A stretch of 64,000 nt of DNA from JAFAXD01 sp035472475 (GTDB lineage: Bacteria > Pseudomonadota > Alphaproteobacteria > Rhizobiales > Xanthobacteraceae): NCBI GenBank assembly GCA_035472475.1, contig DATIPA010000128.1, forward strand, positions 9,053 through 73,052, written 5' to 3'. The notes under the pieces were generated by a model, which saw only the letters and a program-made list of their open reading frames with translations, did no database searches and was not told the DNA's origin. A program made the translations under genes and the position numbers. How positions within the stretch are numbered: position 1 is the stretch's first letter; every line of letters starts with the position of its first letter. Positions 17,839 to 26,114 of this stretch are shown here, piece after piece.

Positions 17839-18816
17839 CTAATCGACCTTGATTCCGGCGGAATTGGACAGGTCGGTCCATTTGGCAAGCTCGCCTGCTA
17901 TGAAGGCCGCGAATTGCTGCGGCGTCTCAGTCGCGGGCCGAGCGCCGAGATTGGCCAGCGCAGTCTGCATGTCGGGCGTGCGCAAGGCCGCATTGATGAC
18001 GCGGTTGAGCTTGTCGATGATGTCCATCGGCGTTGCGGCCGGCGCCACCACCCCGAAGAAGCTCGTCACCTCGTAGTCCGGAATGCCCGCTTCGATCATG
18101 GTCGGCAGGTCCGGGAAGTCGGTCTGCCGCGTACGGCTGGTAACCGCCAGCGCGCGCAGCCGTCGGTCCAGCACCAACGGGCGCACCACTGTCACATTGT
18201 CGATCGCAAACTGCACCTGGCCACCGACGACGGCCGTCATTGCCTCGGCGCCGCTCTTATAGTGCACGATCGCAAAATCGATGCCGGTGCGTGCCTTGAG
18301 CAGCTCGCCCGAAAGGTGCGTAAGGTTGCCGGCGCCGACGGCAGCGTAATCGAGCTTGCCGGGGTTGGCCTTGGCGTACGCAATGAGTTCAGCGACCGTC
18401 TTCGCGGCAAACGCCGGCGTGACCACCAGTAACTGATAGGAGTCCGTCAGCTTGGCGATTGGCGCAAAATTCTTCACTGGATCGTAGCCGGCGTTCTTGG
18501 AGACCGCCGGAATGTTGGCAAGCGTCGCGGTGTTGCCCAACATCAGCGTGTAGCCGTCGGGCGGAGCTGCTGCGACCGCGCGCGCGCCGCCCGCGCCGCC
18601 GCGATTGTCGACGATCACCGGCTCGCCGAGCGATTGCTGCAGTCGATCTGCGATCAGCCGTGCCAGCACATCGGTCGGCCCGCCGGGCCCGGCCGGCACG
18701 ATGAGGTGGATGGTGCGATCCGGCCAAGTTTGCGCGTTCCCTGTAGCAGGCGTTGCGCAGATCACGGCAACGACCGCCGCCGTAAGGCGTGTCGCGACGG
18801 CGCGAGGGATTTTCAT
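17839..18816 (-). CDS. Tripartite tricarboxylate transporter receptor (TctC/Bug)
   Basis: 325 residues. The start MKIPRAVATRL at 18816 opens a signal peptide (LTAAVVAVICATPATGNAQ). Motifs: IHLIVPAGPGGPTDVLARL, PVIVDNRGGAGG, DGYTLMLGN. A periplasmic carboxylate-binding protein without adjacent TctA/TctB genes; it is the second such orphan in the window. It starts only 22 bases after the ispG stop, so it may be read from the ispG transcript although the functions appear unrelated. Confidence 0.9.
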   Translation of the reverse strand: MKIPRAVATRLTAAVVAVICATPATGNAQTWPDRTIHLIVPAGPGGPTDVLARLIADRLQQSLGEPVIVDNRGGAGGARAVAAAPPDGYTLMLGNTATLANIPAVSKNAGYDPVKNFAPIAKLTDSYQLLVVTPAFAAKTVAELIAYAKANPGKLDYAAVGAGNLTHLSGELLKARTGIDFAIVHYKSGAEAMTAVVGGQVQFAIDNVTVVRPLVLDRRLRALAVTSRTRQTDFPDLPTMIEAGIPDYEVTSFFGVVAPAATPMDIIDKLNRVINAALRTPDMQTALANLGARPATETPQQFAAFIAGELAKWTDLSNSAGIKVD

Positions 18817-18838
18817 CTGATCGCCGGTAACGCCGCGT

Positions 18839-20089
18839 TTACTCGGCGGCAGTGCGGGTGCCCTGACCAAACCGGCGCTCGATATAGTCGATCACCAGTT
18901 GCTTGAAATCGGCCGCCAGCGTCGGGCCCCGCAATGTCTTGGCCTTCTTGCCGTCGATGAAGACCGGTGCGGTCGGCTGCTCCCCGGTTCCGGGAAGCGA
19001 GATGCCGATGTCGGCGTGCTTGCTCTCGCCGGGCCCGTTCACGATGCAGCCCATCACGGCGACGTTGAGGCCCTCGACCCCCGGGTAACGGGTTTTCCAG
19101 GCCGGCATTTCATCGCGAATGAAATCCTGAATCTCGCGCGCGAGTTCCTGGAACGTGGTCGAGGTCGTTCGCCCGCAACCCGGGCAGGCGGCGACCAGCG
19201 GCACGAACACGCGAAAGCCCATGGTCTGCAGCAACTCCTGCGCGACCTTGACCTCGAGCGTGCGATCGCCGTTCGGCTCCGGGGTGAGCGAGACCCGGAT
19301 GGTGTCGCCGATGCCCTGCTGCAGCAAAATACCCATTGCGGCCGAGGAGGCCACAATGCCCTTCGATCCCATGCCGGCCTCGGTGAGGCCGAGATGGATC
19401 GCGTAATCGGATCGCGCCGCGAGTTCCTGATAAACCGCGATCAGATCCTGCACCGCCGACACCTTGGCGGAGAGAATAATCTTGTGACGCGGCAGGCCGA
19501 TTTCCTCAGCACGCTCCGCCGAGAGCAGCGCCGATTGCACCATGGCCTCGCGGGTCACCGCGCGCGCTTCGCGCGGGTTGGCCGTGCGCGCGTTCTCGTC
19601 CATCAGGCGGGTCAGCAATTCCTGATCGAGCGAGCCCCAGTTGGCGCCGATCCGCACCGGCTTGTCGTGCCGGATTGCCATCTCGATGATGGCCGAGAAC
19701 TGCCGATCCTTCTTGTCCTTGAAGCCGACGTTACCGGGATTGATGCGATATTTGTCGAGCGCCTCGGCGCACCTCGGGTGATCGGCGAGAAGCTTGTGGC
19801 CGATGTAGTGAAAGTCGCCGACGATCGGCACGTTGACGCCCATCTGGCCGAGCCGGTCCTTGATGTGCGGGACCGCGGCGGCGGCCTCGTCACGATCGAC
19901 AGTGATGCGCACGAGCTCGGAACCGGCGCGGGCGAGCGCCGCTACCTGCCGGGCGGTGCTCTCAACGTCGGCGGTGTCGGTGTTGGTCATCGACTGAACG
20001 ACGATCGGAGCGCCGCCACCGACCCTTACGCCTCCGACATTGACCGCTATCGACTTGTGGCGCCCGGCGGGCGCGGCGTGATCCAACAT
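18839..20089 (-). CDS. ispG: 4-hydroxy-3-methylbut-2-en-1-yl diphosphate synthase
   Basis: 416 residues. It reduces MEcPP to HMBPP in the non-mevalonate isoprenoid pathway, using a [4Fe-4S] cluster. Cluster cysteines lie in VAACPGCGRT and AVMGCIVNGPGESKHADIG, where the Glu is the fourth ligand. The TIM-barrel start is PIVVQSMTNTDTADV. The length matches the alphaproteobacterial form. A short perfect dyad, TTAGG-AA-CCTAA, lies 76 bases upstream (20165-20176). Confidence 0.97.
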   Translation of the reverse strand: MLDHAAPAGRHKSIAVNVGGVRVGGGAPIVVQSMTNTDTADVESTARQVAALARAGSELVRITVDRDEAAAAVPHIKDRLGQMGVNVPIVGDFHYIGHKLLADHPRCAEALDKYRINPGNVGFKDKKDRQFSAIIEMAIRHDKPVRIGANWGSLDQELLTRLMDENARTANPREARAVTREAMVQSALLSAERAEEIGLPRHKIILSAKVSAVQDLIAVYQELAARSDYAIHLGLTEAGMGSKGIVASSAAMGILLQQGIGDTIRVSLTPEPNGDRTLEVKVAQELLQTMGFRVFVPLVAACPGCGRTTSTTFQELAREIQDFIRDEMPAWKTRYPGVEGLNVAVMGCIVNGPGESKHADIGISLPGTGEQPTAPVFIDGKKAKTLRGPTLAADFKQLVIDYIERRFGQGTRTAAE

Positions 20090-20164
20090 GCTCGATCCTC
20101 TGGCAGGCCTATGTAACGTCCGCGTGGCGGATTGACCAGAACGCGGGTGGCGGGCCTTCCATTC

Positions 20165-20176
20165 TTAGGAACCTAA
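20165..20176. promoter_or_regulatory. Short perfect palindrome upstream of ispG
   Basis: TTAGG, AA, CCTAA form a 12-base palindrome in the 110-base gap between the EamA transporter stop and ispG. It is flanked by ATTC on one side and GAAT on the other, extending the symmetry with a gap. It could be an operator; no regulator is implicated. Chance occurrence cannot be excluded. Confidence 0.3.
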
Positions 20177-20199
20177 TCACAGAATTGGCTCGTTTTTCC

Positions 20200-21105
20200 T
20201 TACCGCGGGCGGTTGACGAGGGCGAGACCCACCAGCACCAGGACCACGGCGGCGCCGAACGCGAAGGTGAACGGCTCGTGCAGCAGCGTGCAGCCGGCCG
20301 CGACGCCGAACAGCGGCGTGAGGAAGGTGAAGGCCGATACACGCGTTGCAGCGAAGCGCTGGATGAACCAGAACCAGAACGGAAATGTGATCCCGACGAC
20401 CAGGACCTGGTAGGCGAGCCACGACAACGCGACGCCGCCCGGCATCACGTCGATGCGCTCATGCGCGAATGCCGCGACTGCCAGGATCGGCACTGAGACG
20501 GCGAGCTGATAGATCAGCGTCTTTTCCGGCGACACCCGACTGAGCCTGGATGCCTTGATGAGCAGCGTGGTTGCGCCCCAGGCAGCTCCCGCACCGATCA
20601 GCAAGAGATCGCCAAGGAGGGTCTGCGAATCAAGGCTTGGCTGCGGGACCCCGATCGCGAACGCAAGCCCGACGAAACAGAGGACGAGTCCGAACCATTG
20701 CACGGGACCAAGCCGCTCTCCCGGCAGGACCAACGGCGCGCCAAGCGCGACGAAGAACGGCGCCGTGTAGAGGAACAGCGAGGCGCGACTTGCGCTGGTG
20801 TACTGCAGGCCCGCGAACACCAGCAGAAACTCGACGGCGAACAAGACGCCGGCAGCCACGCCCGCGGTCAGCGTCCTATCGCGTTGCGTGAGCCTGATCC
20901 CGCGCAACCAGATCCAGACCAGCACGATAAGGAGGCCGCCGCCGGTGCGGACCAGCGCCTGGGTGAATGGCGGGACCTCCGGCAACGCAAACTTGATCGC
21001 GACCTGATTAAGCCCCCATGACAGACATAGAACCGAAATAAGCGCGCTCGCCCCGGCGTCGAGCGGGCGCGAGTGCGAGCGCAGCGAGGATTGCGAAGTG
21101 GTCAT
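20200..21105 (-). CDS. EamA/DMT-superfamily permease
   Basis: 301 residues with about ten membrane helices in two EamA repeats (SALISVLCLSWGLNQVAIKF and LLIGAGAAWGATTLLIKASR begin the halves). It probably exports an amino acid or other small metabolite. MTTSQSSLRSH at 21105 is the chosen start; the longer frame begins inside the adjacent zur gene. It follows zur by 20 bases and may be in the same transcript. Confidence 0.88.
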   Translation of the reverse strand: MTTSQSSLRSHSRPLDAGASALISVLCLSWGLNQVAIKFALPEVPPFTQALVRTGGGLLIVLVWIWLRGIRLTQRDRTLTAGVAAGVLFAVEFLLVFAGLQYTSASRASLFLYTAPFFVALGAPLVLPGERLGPVQWFGLVLCFVGLAFAIGVPQPSLDSQTLLGDLLLIGAGAAWGATTLLIKASRLSRVSPEKTLIYQLAVSVPILAVAAFAHERIDVMPGGVALSWLAYQVLVVGITFPFWFWFIQRFAATRVSAFTFLTPLFGVAAGCTLLHEPFTFAFGAAVVLVLVGLALVNRPR

Positions 21106-21125
21106 GAGCGGGTGCGATGCGCGGT

Positions 21126-21617
21126 TTAGCTGGATGACTTCGCCGCGCGGCTGCGGCAGTGCGCGCACAGACCGGTGATCTCGACAACCGACATTTTGGG
21201 GGTGAAGCCGGCGCTGCGCGCGGCAGCTGCGAGCGACTGGCCGACCGCGGTTCCCGGCGCCTCGCCGACCGCGCCGCAGCTTTCGCAGATCAGGAACGTG
21301 ACCAGCGCACCGGTCCGATGATTGTTAACGCACGCCAGAAAGGCATTGCGGCTGGCAAGGCGATGCACCAGCCCAAGTGCAATAAGGAATTCGAGCGCGC
21401 GGTAAACCGTGATGGGCGCGAGCCGTGGGCCGCCAACCGTATCCATGATGTCGTAGGCGCCGAGCGGCTTGTGGCTCGCCGCCAACGCTTCCAGCACCTT
21501 GCGACGGATCGGAGTAAGCCGCTGCGCGGCTGCCGCGCAGACGTTCTCGGCATGCGAAATCGCGTCTGCGGCGCAACGCGCGTGATTGTGACGTGGATCG
21601 AGAAACACGGTGGGCAT
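21126..21617 (-). CDS. zur: Fur-family regulator, Zur-like
   Basis: 163 residues. Winged-helix DNA-binding domain (TPIRRKVLEALAASHKPLGAY, then VYRALEFLIALGLVHRL) and a C-terminal dimerisation domain with two CxxC pairs (CESCG and CAHC) that form the structural zinc site. It resembles Zur more than Fur because of the long N-terminal segment and NAFLACVNNH. It would repress zinc uptake genes; none are adjacent, and an EamA transporter follows. An 8-bp dyad overlaps its start codon. Confidence 0.82.
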   Translation of the reverse strand: MPTVFLDPRHNHARCAADAISHAENVCAAAAQRLTPIRRKVLEALAASHKPLGAYDIMDTVGGPRLAPITVYRALEFLIALGLVHRLASRNAFLACVNNHRTGALVTFLICESCGAVGEAPGTAVGQSLAAAARSAGFTPKMSVVEITGLCAHCRSRAAKSSS

Positions 21618-21639
21618 GCACGCAATCTAGAGCATGCCC
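21612..21639. promoter_or_regulatory. 8-bp inverted repeat over the zur start codon
   Basis: GGGCATGC (21612-21619) and GCATGCCC (21632-21639) are exact complements with a 12-base spacer. The left arm contains the zur start codon. It could be an operator for autoregulation or a structure that affects translation. It does not resemble the AT-rich Zur box known from other alphaproteobacteria. Confidence 0.35.
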
Positions 21640-21734
21640 CGCACGCGTGGGAACCCGTTTGCGAAAGCCACCCGCGCAGCGAAAGCAATAAAGCGCGCCC
21701 CGGTGCCGGCGTGGTCCAAGGTACGCCGCCCTTC

Positions 21735-21769
21735 TTAGGCGGGTCATGTTTCAAAAACGTGACGCCTAA
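21735..21769. promoter_or_regulatory. Long interrupted dyad upstream of 3-hydroxybutyrate dehydrogenase
   Basis: TTAGGCG (21735-21741) pairs exactly with CGCCTAA (21763-21769). Inside it TCATGTTT (21744-21751) pairs with AAACGTGA (21755-21762) with one mismatch that is a G-U pair in RNA. GG at 21742-21743 is the only bulge and CAA is the loop. It lies 88 bases before the bdhA start and about 118 bases upstream of the divergent zur start. No T-run follows, so it is not a typical terminator; an operator or an RNA element in the bdhA leader are options. Confidence 0.5.
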
Positions 21770-21856
21770 AAACCGTTGCACCGCAGCAAAGCCGGAGGCA
21801 TGGTCCGCCCGCAAGATGCCCCGCCCGAGCACCGGGCCAAAATTCAGGATCCAGTC

Positions 21857-22639
21857 ATGCTCAAAGGAAAGACCGCCGTCGTCACTGGCTCGACCTCCGG
21901 CATCGGCCTCGGCATCGCCCGCATCTTCGCGAAGGATGGCGCCAATGTGGTGATCAACGGGTTTGGCGACAAAGTCGCGATCGAAAAGGAGCGCGCCGCG
22001 ATCGAGAAGGAGTTCGGCGTGAAGGCGACCTATTCGGCGGCTGACATGACCAAGCCGGCGGAGATCGCCGACATGATCAAGACCGCCGAGAAGACCTTCG
22101 GCTCCGTCGATGTCCTGGTCAACAACGCCGGCATCCAGCACGTTGATCCGATCGAGAATTTTCCAATCGAGAAATGGGACCAGATCATCGCGATCAATCT
22201 CTCGTCCGCGTTCCACGCGTGCCGCGCGGCGGTACCCGGCATGAAGGCGCGAAAGTGGGGCCGCATCGTCAACACCGCCTCGGCGCATTCGCTGGTCGCC
22301 TCCCCCTTCAAGGTCGCTTATGTGTCGGCCAAGCACGGGATCGCCGGCCTTACCAAGACGGTCGCACTCGAGGTCGCGACGTTCGGCGTCACCTGCAACT
22401 GCATCAGCCCGGGCTACGTCTGGACTCCGCTCGTCGAACACCAGATCCCCGACACCATGAAGGCGCGCCATATGACGGCGGAGCAGGTGAAGCGCGACGT
22501 GCTGTTGGCGGCGCAGCCGACCAAGGAGTTCGTCACCATCGATCAAGTAGCGGCGCTCGCGCTGTTCCTCGCGAGCGATGCGGCCGCCAGCATTACGGGC
22601 TCCAACTACACGATCGACGGCGGCTGGACCGCGGAATAG
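21857..22639 (+). CDS. bdhA: D-3-hydroxybutyrate dehydrogenase (SDR)
   Basis: 260 residues, the exact family length, when started at MLKGKTAVVTG (21857, preceded by AGGA). NAD binding TGSTSGIG, NNAGIQH, catalytic S in NTASAHS and YVSAKHG (Y-x3-K), plus the C-terminal GSNYTIDGGWTAE. It oxidises D-3-hydroxybutyrate to acetoacetate during use of PHB. It is followed after 27 bases by a patatin-like protein. A phaZ depolymerase gene lies elsewhere in the window (59430-60815). Confidence 0.93.
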   Translation: MLKGKTAVVTGSTSGIGLGIARIFAKDGANVVINGFGDKVAIEKERAAIEKEFGVKATYSAADMTKPAEIADMIKTAEKTFGSVDVLVNNAGIQHVDPIENFPIEKWDQIIAINLSSAFHACRAAVPGMKARKWGRIVNTASAHSLVASPFKVAYVSAKHGIAGLTKTVALEVATFGVTCNCISPGYVWTPLVEHQIPDTMKARHMTAEQVKRDVLLAAQPTKEFVTIDQVAALALFLASDAAASITGSNYTIDGGWTAE

Positions 22640-22666
22640 CGGAGAGCGATCGCGCCGCGCGGCTTT

Positions 22667-23752
22667 ATGGCCACCCCAGGCTGGTTGTCGAACCTGATCC
22701 CCGGCCGGACAGGAACAACCATAAAGAAGATCAACCTCGCGCTGCAGGGTGGAGGCGCGCACGGCGCCTTCACCTGGGGCGTGCTCGACCATCTGCTTTC
22801 GGACGGGCGGCTTGCGATTGAAGGCATTTCGGGCGCTTCGGCCGGCGCCATGAACGCCATCATGCTGGCGGACGGGCTCGCGCGCGGCGGACCCGAGGAG
22901 GCGCAAAAACGCCTCGCCGAGTTTTGGCGCGCAGCCAGTCTCGGCGGCAATCTTCCGCCCCTGCAGCGCGCGGTGGTCGACCGCATGCTGTGGTTTCTAC
23001 CGGTTGAAGGCGTGCCGATGCTTGCTTGGCTTGACGCGCTCTCGCAGCTTTATTCGCCCTACGACGTCAATCCGCTCAATATCAATCCGCTGCGCGACCT
23101 GATCGAGCGGTTCGTCGATTTCGAAGCGGTGCGTAACTGCGAAGCGCTGCAGCTCTTCGTTACGGCCACCAATGTCCATACCGGCCGCCTGCACGTGTTT
23201 TCGCGCAAAAAAATCTCGGCCCAGGCGATCATGGCGTCGGCCTGCCTGCCGAACCTGTTTCGCGCGGTCGAGATCGACGGCGTGCCGTACTGGGATGGTG
23301 GTTACCTCGGTAATCCCGTGATCTTCCCGTTTTTTCGTACGACCGACACCGAGGACGTCCTGGTGGTGCAGATCAACCCGCTGGTGCGGCACTCGGTCCC
23401 AACGTCGGCGCAGGAAATCATGAACCGCGTGAACGAGATCACGTTCAATTCCTCCTTGCTCGACGAATTTCGCGCCATCGAATTCGTCGGCCGCCTGATC
23501 GATCAGCGCCGCCTGCCCCGCGGCAAAGGTCCCGGCCAATACCGACGCATCAACGTACACCGCATCGTGCTTGACAGCGAAGGCAAGGCTTTCACTGCGG
23601 CCAGCAAGCTCTCCAACGACTACGAGTTCTTTGAGATGCTGCGTGACAACGGGCGGCGCGCTGCGCGCCGATTCCTGGACGAGCATTTCGACGACATCGG
23701 CGTGAAGAGCACGGTCGACCTGCGCACCGAAGTACCGGCTGTGGTGGAGTAA
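22667..23752 (+). CDS. Patatin-like phospholipase/acyl hydrolase
   Basis: 361 residues. Patatin domain with oxyanion loop LQGGGAHGAF, nucleophile GASAG (G-x-S-x-G) and the second dyad residue in DGGYLGN. The extra C-terminal ~100 residues (HRIVLDSEGKAFTAASKLSN, FLDEHFDDIG) match the DUF3734 extension seen in alphaproteobacterial homologues. It hydrolyses an acyl ester; the natural lipid is unknown. Its pairing with bdhA suggests a link to PHB granules or membrane lipid turnover, which is inference. Confidence 0.9.
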   Translation: MATPGWLSNLIPGRTGTTIKKINLALQGGGAHGAFTWGVLDHLLSDGRLAIEGISGASAGAMNAIMLADGLARGGPEEAQKRLAEFWRAASLGGNLPPLQRAVVDRMLWFLPVEGVPMLAWLDALSQLYSPYDVNPLNINPLRDLIERFVDFEAVRNCEALQLFVTATNVHTGRLHVFSRKKISAQAIMASACLPNLFRAVEIDGVPYWDGGYLGNPVIFPFFRTTDTEDVLVVQINPLVRHSVPTSAQEIMNRVNEITFNSSLLDEFRAIEFVGRLIDQRRLPRGKGPGQYRRINVHRIVLDSEGKAFTAASKLSNDYEFFEMLRDNGRRAARRFLDEHFDDIGVKSTVDLRTEVPAVVE

Positions 23753-23814
23753 CGAGTTTTCCACGACGCCTGTGGACCGGGTGCAGCGGCCGCCCAATCG
23801 CGATACGCTAACAC

Positions 23815-24369
23815 ATGACTGGGTCCCTGATGACAGCGGAGGTCGGATCGACTGCGCTCGAGATTATCGTCGCCGACATCACCACGCTTCCGGTCGACGC
23901 GGTGGTGAATGCGGCGAACCGCTCGCTGCTCGGCGGCGGCGGCGTTGACGGCGCGATCCACCGCGCCGCCGGCCCCAAACTGTTGGAGGAATGCCGGACA
24001 TTGGGCGGATGCGACACCGGCGACGCCAAGATCACCGGCGGTTACGCGTTACCGGCCAAGCACGTGATTCACGCGGTCGGGCCAGTGTGGAACGGCGGTC
24101 GTGCGGGTGAGGAAGACCTGCTGGCATCTTGCTACCGCAGCGCGATCGCGCTGGCGCATCAGCATGAGCTTGCATCGCTCGCCTTTCCGGCGATCTCGAC
24201 CGGCGTTTATCGCTTCCCGCCCGATATCGCGGCGCGCATCGCGGTCGGCACCGTGGTGTCGGAAATTTCCGCCGTGCCGACGTCGCTCGGCCGCGTGGTG
24301 TTCTGCTGCTTCGCCAAGATCTCCGCCGAACATCACATCGCGGCGTTCGGCGAGCTCGGGTTGGGGTGA
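23815..24369 (+). CDS. Macrodomain protein (O-acetyl-ADP-ribose deacetylase type)
   Basis: 184 residues forming one macrodomain. ADP-ribose-binding loops: VNAANRSLLGGGGVDGAIHRAAG (cut here to the core NAANRSLLGGGG) and AISTGVYRFPPD. These match the MacroD/YmdB class that hydrolyses O-acetyl-ADP-ribose and removes mono-ADP-ribose from proteins. The ATG at 23815 is used; another in-frame ATG lies five codons on. It is on the same strand as the patatin gene, 62 bases downstream, and ends 7 bases before the convergent lactonase-like gene. Confidence 0.92.
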   Translation: MTGSLMTAEVGSTALEIIVADITTLPVDAVVNAANRSLLGGGGVDGAIHRAAGPKLLEECRTLGGCDTGDAKITGGYALPAKHVIHAVGPVWNGGRAGEEDLLASCYRSAIALAHQHELASLAFPAISTGVYRFPPDIAARIAVGTVVSEISAVPTSLGRVVFCCFAKISAEHHIAAFGELGLG

Positions 24370-24376
24370 GTCAATC

Positions 24377-25171
24377 TCAGTCCTTGGGTTCCGCGTCGAG
24401 CCGGACGATCCAGCCTTCGAGCCCGGGCTTCGCGGCCGGATAGCGCTTGAGCACGATCGGATCGTGCCCCGGCACGACGTGTCGCGGCGAGGCCGCAAGC
24501 TTGCGGAGACGGCCATAGCCTTCCAGCGTCTCGGCAACGTTATAAACGGTCGGGAAAACCCGGCCGCCATCGAGGTGAGCGTAGAGGTGCGCGGCGTCGG
24601 CCGCGAGCACGACGGGGCCGAGTCGTGTGTCGACTCGCACGCTCTGCAGGCCTTTGGTGTGGCCGCCGATATGGTGCACGCTGACACCGGGGGCAATCAG
24701 ATCGTCGCCGTCGTGAAACTCGACCCGGCCCGCGAATACCTTGCGCACCATCGCAACCACATAGTCGGGCTCGAACGAGCTTCGGATCGCCCTGTGGCAC
24801 ATCGCGCGTCCGGTTGCGTATTCCATTTCGCGGTCCTGCAGGTGATAGCGCGCCCGCGGAAACAGATCGTAGTTGCCGCTGTGATCGTAGTGCAGATGGC
24901 TGACGATGATGGTTGCGACGTTCCCGGGATCGATGCCGATCGCAGCAAGACCATCCACGACCGGCTTCACGGTCTGGCGGCCGCGGCGCGTGCCGACTGC
25001 TGGATCGAAGCCGGTATCGACCAGAATGGTGCGCACCTCGCCGACAATCGCCCAGACGAAGTAGTCGAGTGGCATGTCGACGTCGTGGGGATCGCCGCCG
25101 AGAAAATTCTCCGACGCTTTGCGCGGATGGTGACCGTAGCGAATGGCGTAGATCTCGTAGGTGTCGCCCAT
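24377..25171 (-). CDS. Metallo-beta-lactamase-fold hydrolase, N-acyl homoserine lactonase-like
   Basis: 264 residues. The zinc motif SHLHYDHSGN (HxHxDH) is complete. Further ligands are H in IGGHTKGL, D in AADAAH and H in VPGHDPIV. The overall pattern matches the AiiA/AttM lactonase group, which opens acyl-homoserine lactones, although many members act on other lactones. MGDTYEIYAIRYG at 25171 is the chosen start. It lies one base downstream of a beta-hydroxyacid dehydrogenase, probably in the same operon; a lactone-to-hydroxy-acid catabolic step is plausible. Confidence 0.85.
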   Translation of the reverse strand: MGDTYEIYAIRYGHHPRKASENFLGGDPHDVDMPLDYFVWAIVGEVRTILVDTGFDPAVGTRRGRQTVKPVVDGLAAIGIDPGNVATIIVSHLHYDHSGNYDLFPRARYHLQDREMEYATGRAMCHRAIRSSFEPDYVVAMVRKVFAGRVEFHDGDDLIAPGVSVHHIGGHTKGLQSVRVDTRLGPVVLAADAAHLYAHLDGGRVFPTVYNVAETLEGYGRLRKLAASPRHVVPGHDPIVLKRYPAAKPGLEGWIVRLDAEPKD

Positions 25172-25172
25172 G

Positions 25173-26060
25173 CTATTTTGCCCGCACCTCGACGCCGGCA
25201 CGGCGCTCGAGCGGTTGGACGATTGTGGTGAGATCAGCATCTGCGCCGATCTCGTCGCAAGCAACCTGCAGAAGCCGCATCACCGCCTGTGCAACCTCCA
25301 TGGGAACGCCGAGCGTACTCGCTTCCGACAGGCAGAGCTTCACGTCCTTGATCATCAGCGCATTGGTAAAGCCGAGATCGAAGGTGCCGGGCAGGATGAT
25401 CTTGGGGAACTTGTGCTCGGTCGCGGTGTTGCGCCCCGTGCCAGCGTTGATGACGTCAAGCATGACGCGCGGATCGAGGCCGGCCTTTACACCCATCACC
25501 ATGGCCTCCGACGTCGCCGCCATGGCGGTGGCGGAGAGGAAGTTGTTGGCGAGCTTCATGGTCTGACCGTCACCCGGCTGCTCGCCGACGACGAACACCT
25601 TGCCGAACACCGCCAGCACCGGCTCGACCGCCGCGACGTCGGAGCGCGGACCCGACGCCATGACCGCCAGCGCCCCCTTGGCCGCGCCGCCGACACCGCC
25701 GCTCACGGGGCTATCGATCTGCACGATGTTGCGGGCGCGGAGCGCCGCAAAGATCCGTTTCGCCATGACCGAGCCGGTGGTCGATGTGTCGATAAAGCGG
25801 CGCACGCGCCGGCCCTCGATCACACCGCGAGGCCCGGTCGCGACCGAGTGCACCACATCGGGCGTCGGCAGGCTGGCGATCACGGTTTCGACGTCGTCGG
25901 CGACATCCGCAGGGGACCGCGCTGCCTTTGCACCAAGCCGAGTGAGGCGCTCAACCGCCTCCGCCCGCGTATCGGCAACAATCAGCTTGTGGCCGGCCTC
26001 CACCAGCCGGCGGGCCATATGAAACCCCATGTTGCCGAGACCGATGAATCCAATATCCAT
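25173..26060 (-). CDS. Beta-hydroxyacid dehydrogenase (3-hydroxyisobutyrate dehydrogenase family)
   Basis: 295 residues. N-terminal GFIGLGNMGFHMARRL (GxGxMG), substrate-binding DSPVSGGVGGA and catalytic Lys in MKLANNFLSA are intact. It oxidises a short 3-hydroxy acid such as tartronate or 3-hydroxyisobutyrate with NAD(P). The ATG at 26060 is chosen because GGAG sits nine bases upstream; another ATG lies two codons earlier. The downstream gene is the lactonase-like hydrolase and the upstream one a carboxymuconolactone-decarboxylase-family protein, all on the minus strand. Confidence 0.9.
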   Translation of the reverse strand: MDIGFIGLGNMGFHMARRLVEAGHKLIVADTRAEAVERLTRLGAKAARSPADVADDVETVIASLPTPDVVHSVATGPRGVIEGRRVRRFIDTSTTGSVMAKRIFAALRARNIVQIDSPVSGGVGGAAKGALAVMASGPRSDVAAVEPVLAVFGKVFVVGEQPGDGQTMKLANNFLSATAMAATSEAMVMGVKAGLDPRVMLDVINAGTGRNTATEHKFPKIILPGTFDLGFTNALMIKDVKLCLSEASTLGVPMEVAQAVMRLLQVACDEIGADADLTTIVQPLERRAGVEVRAK

Positions 26061-26114
26061 GTGCATTTACTCCGGCGCATGATCCGCAAGGTTGCCGACT
26101 TTTCGGGTCGGCGC

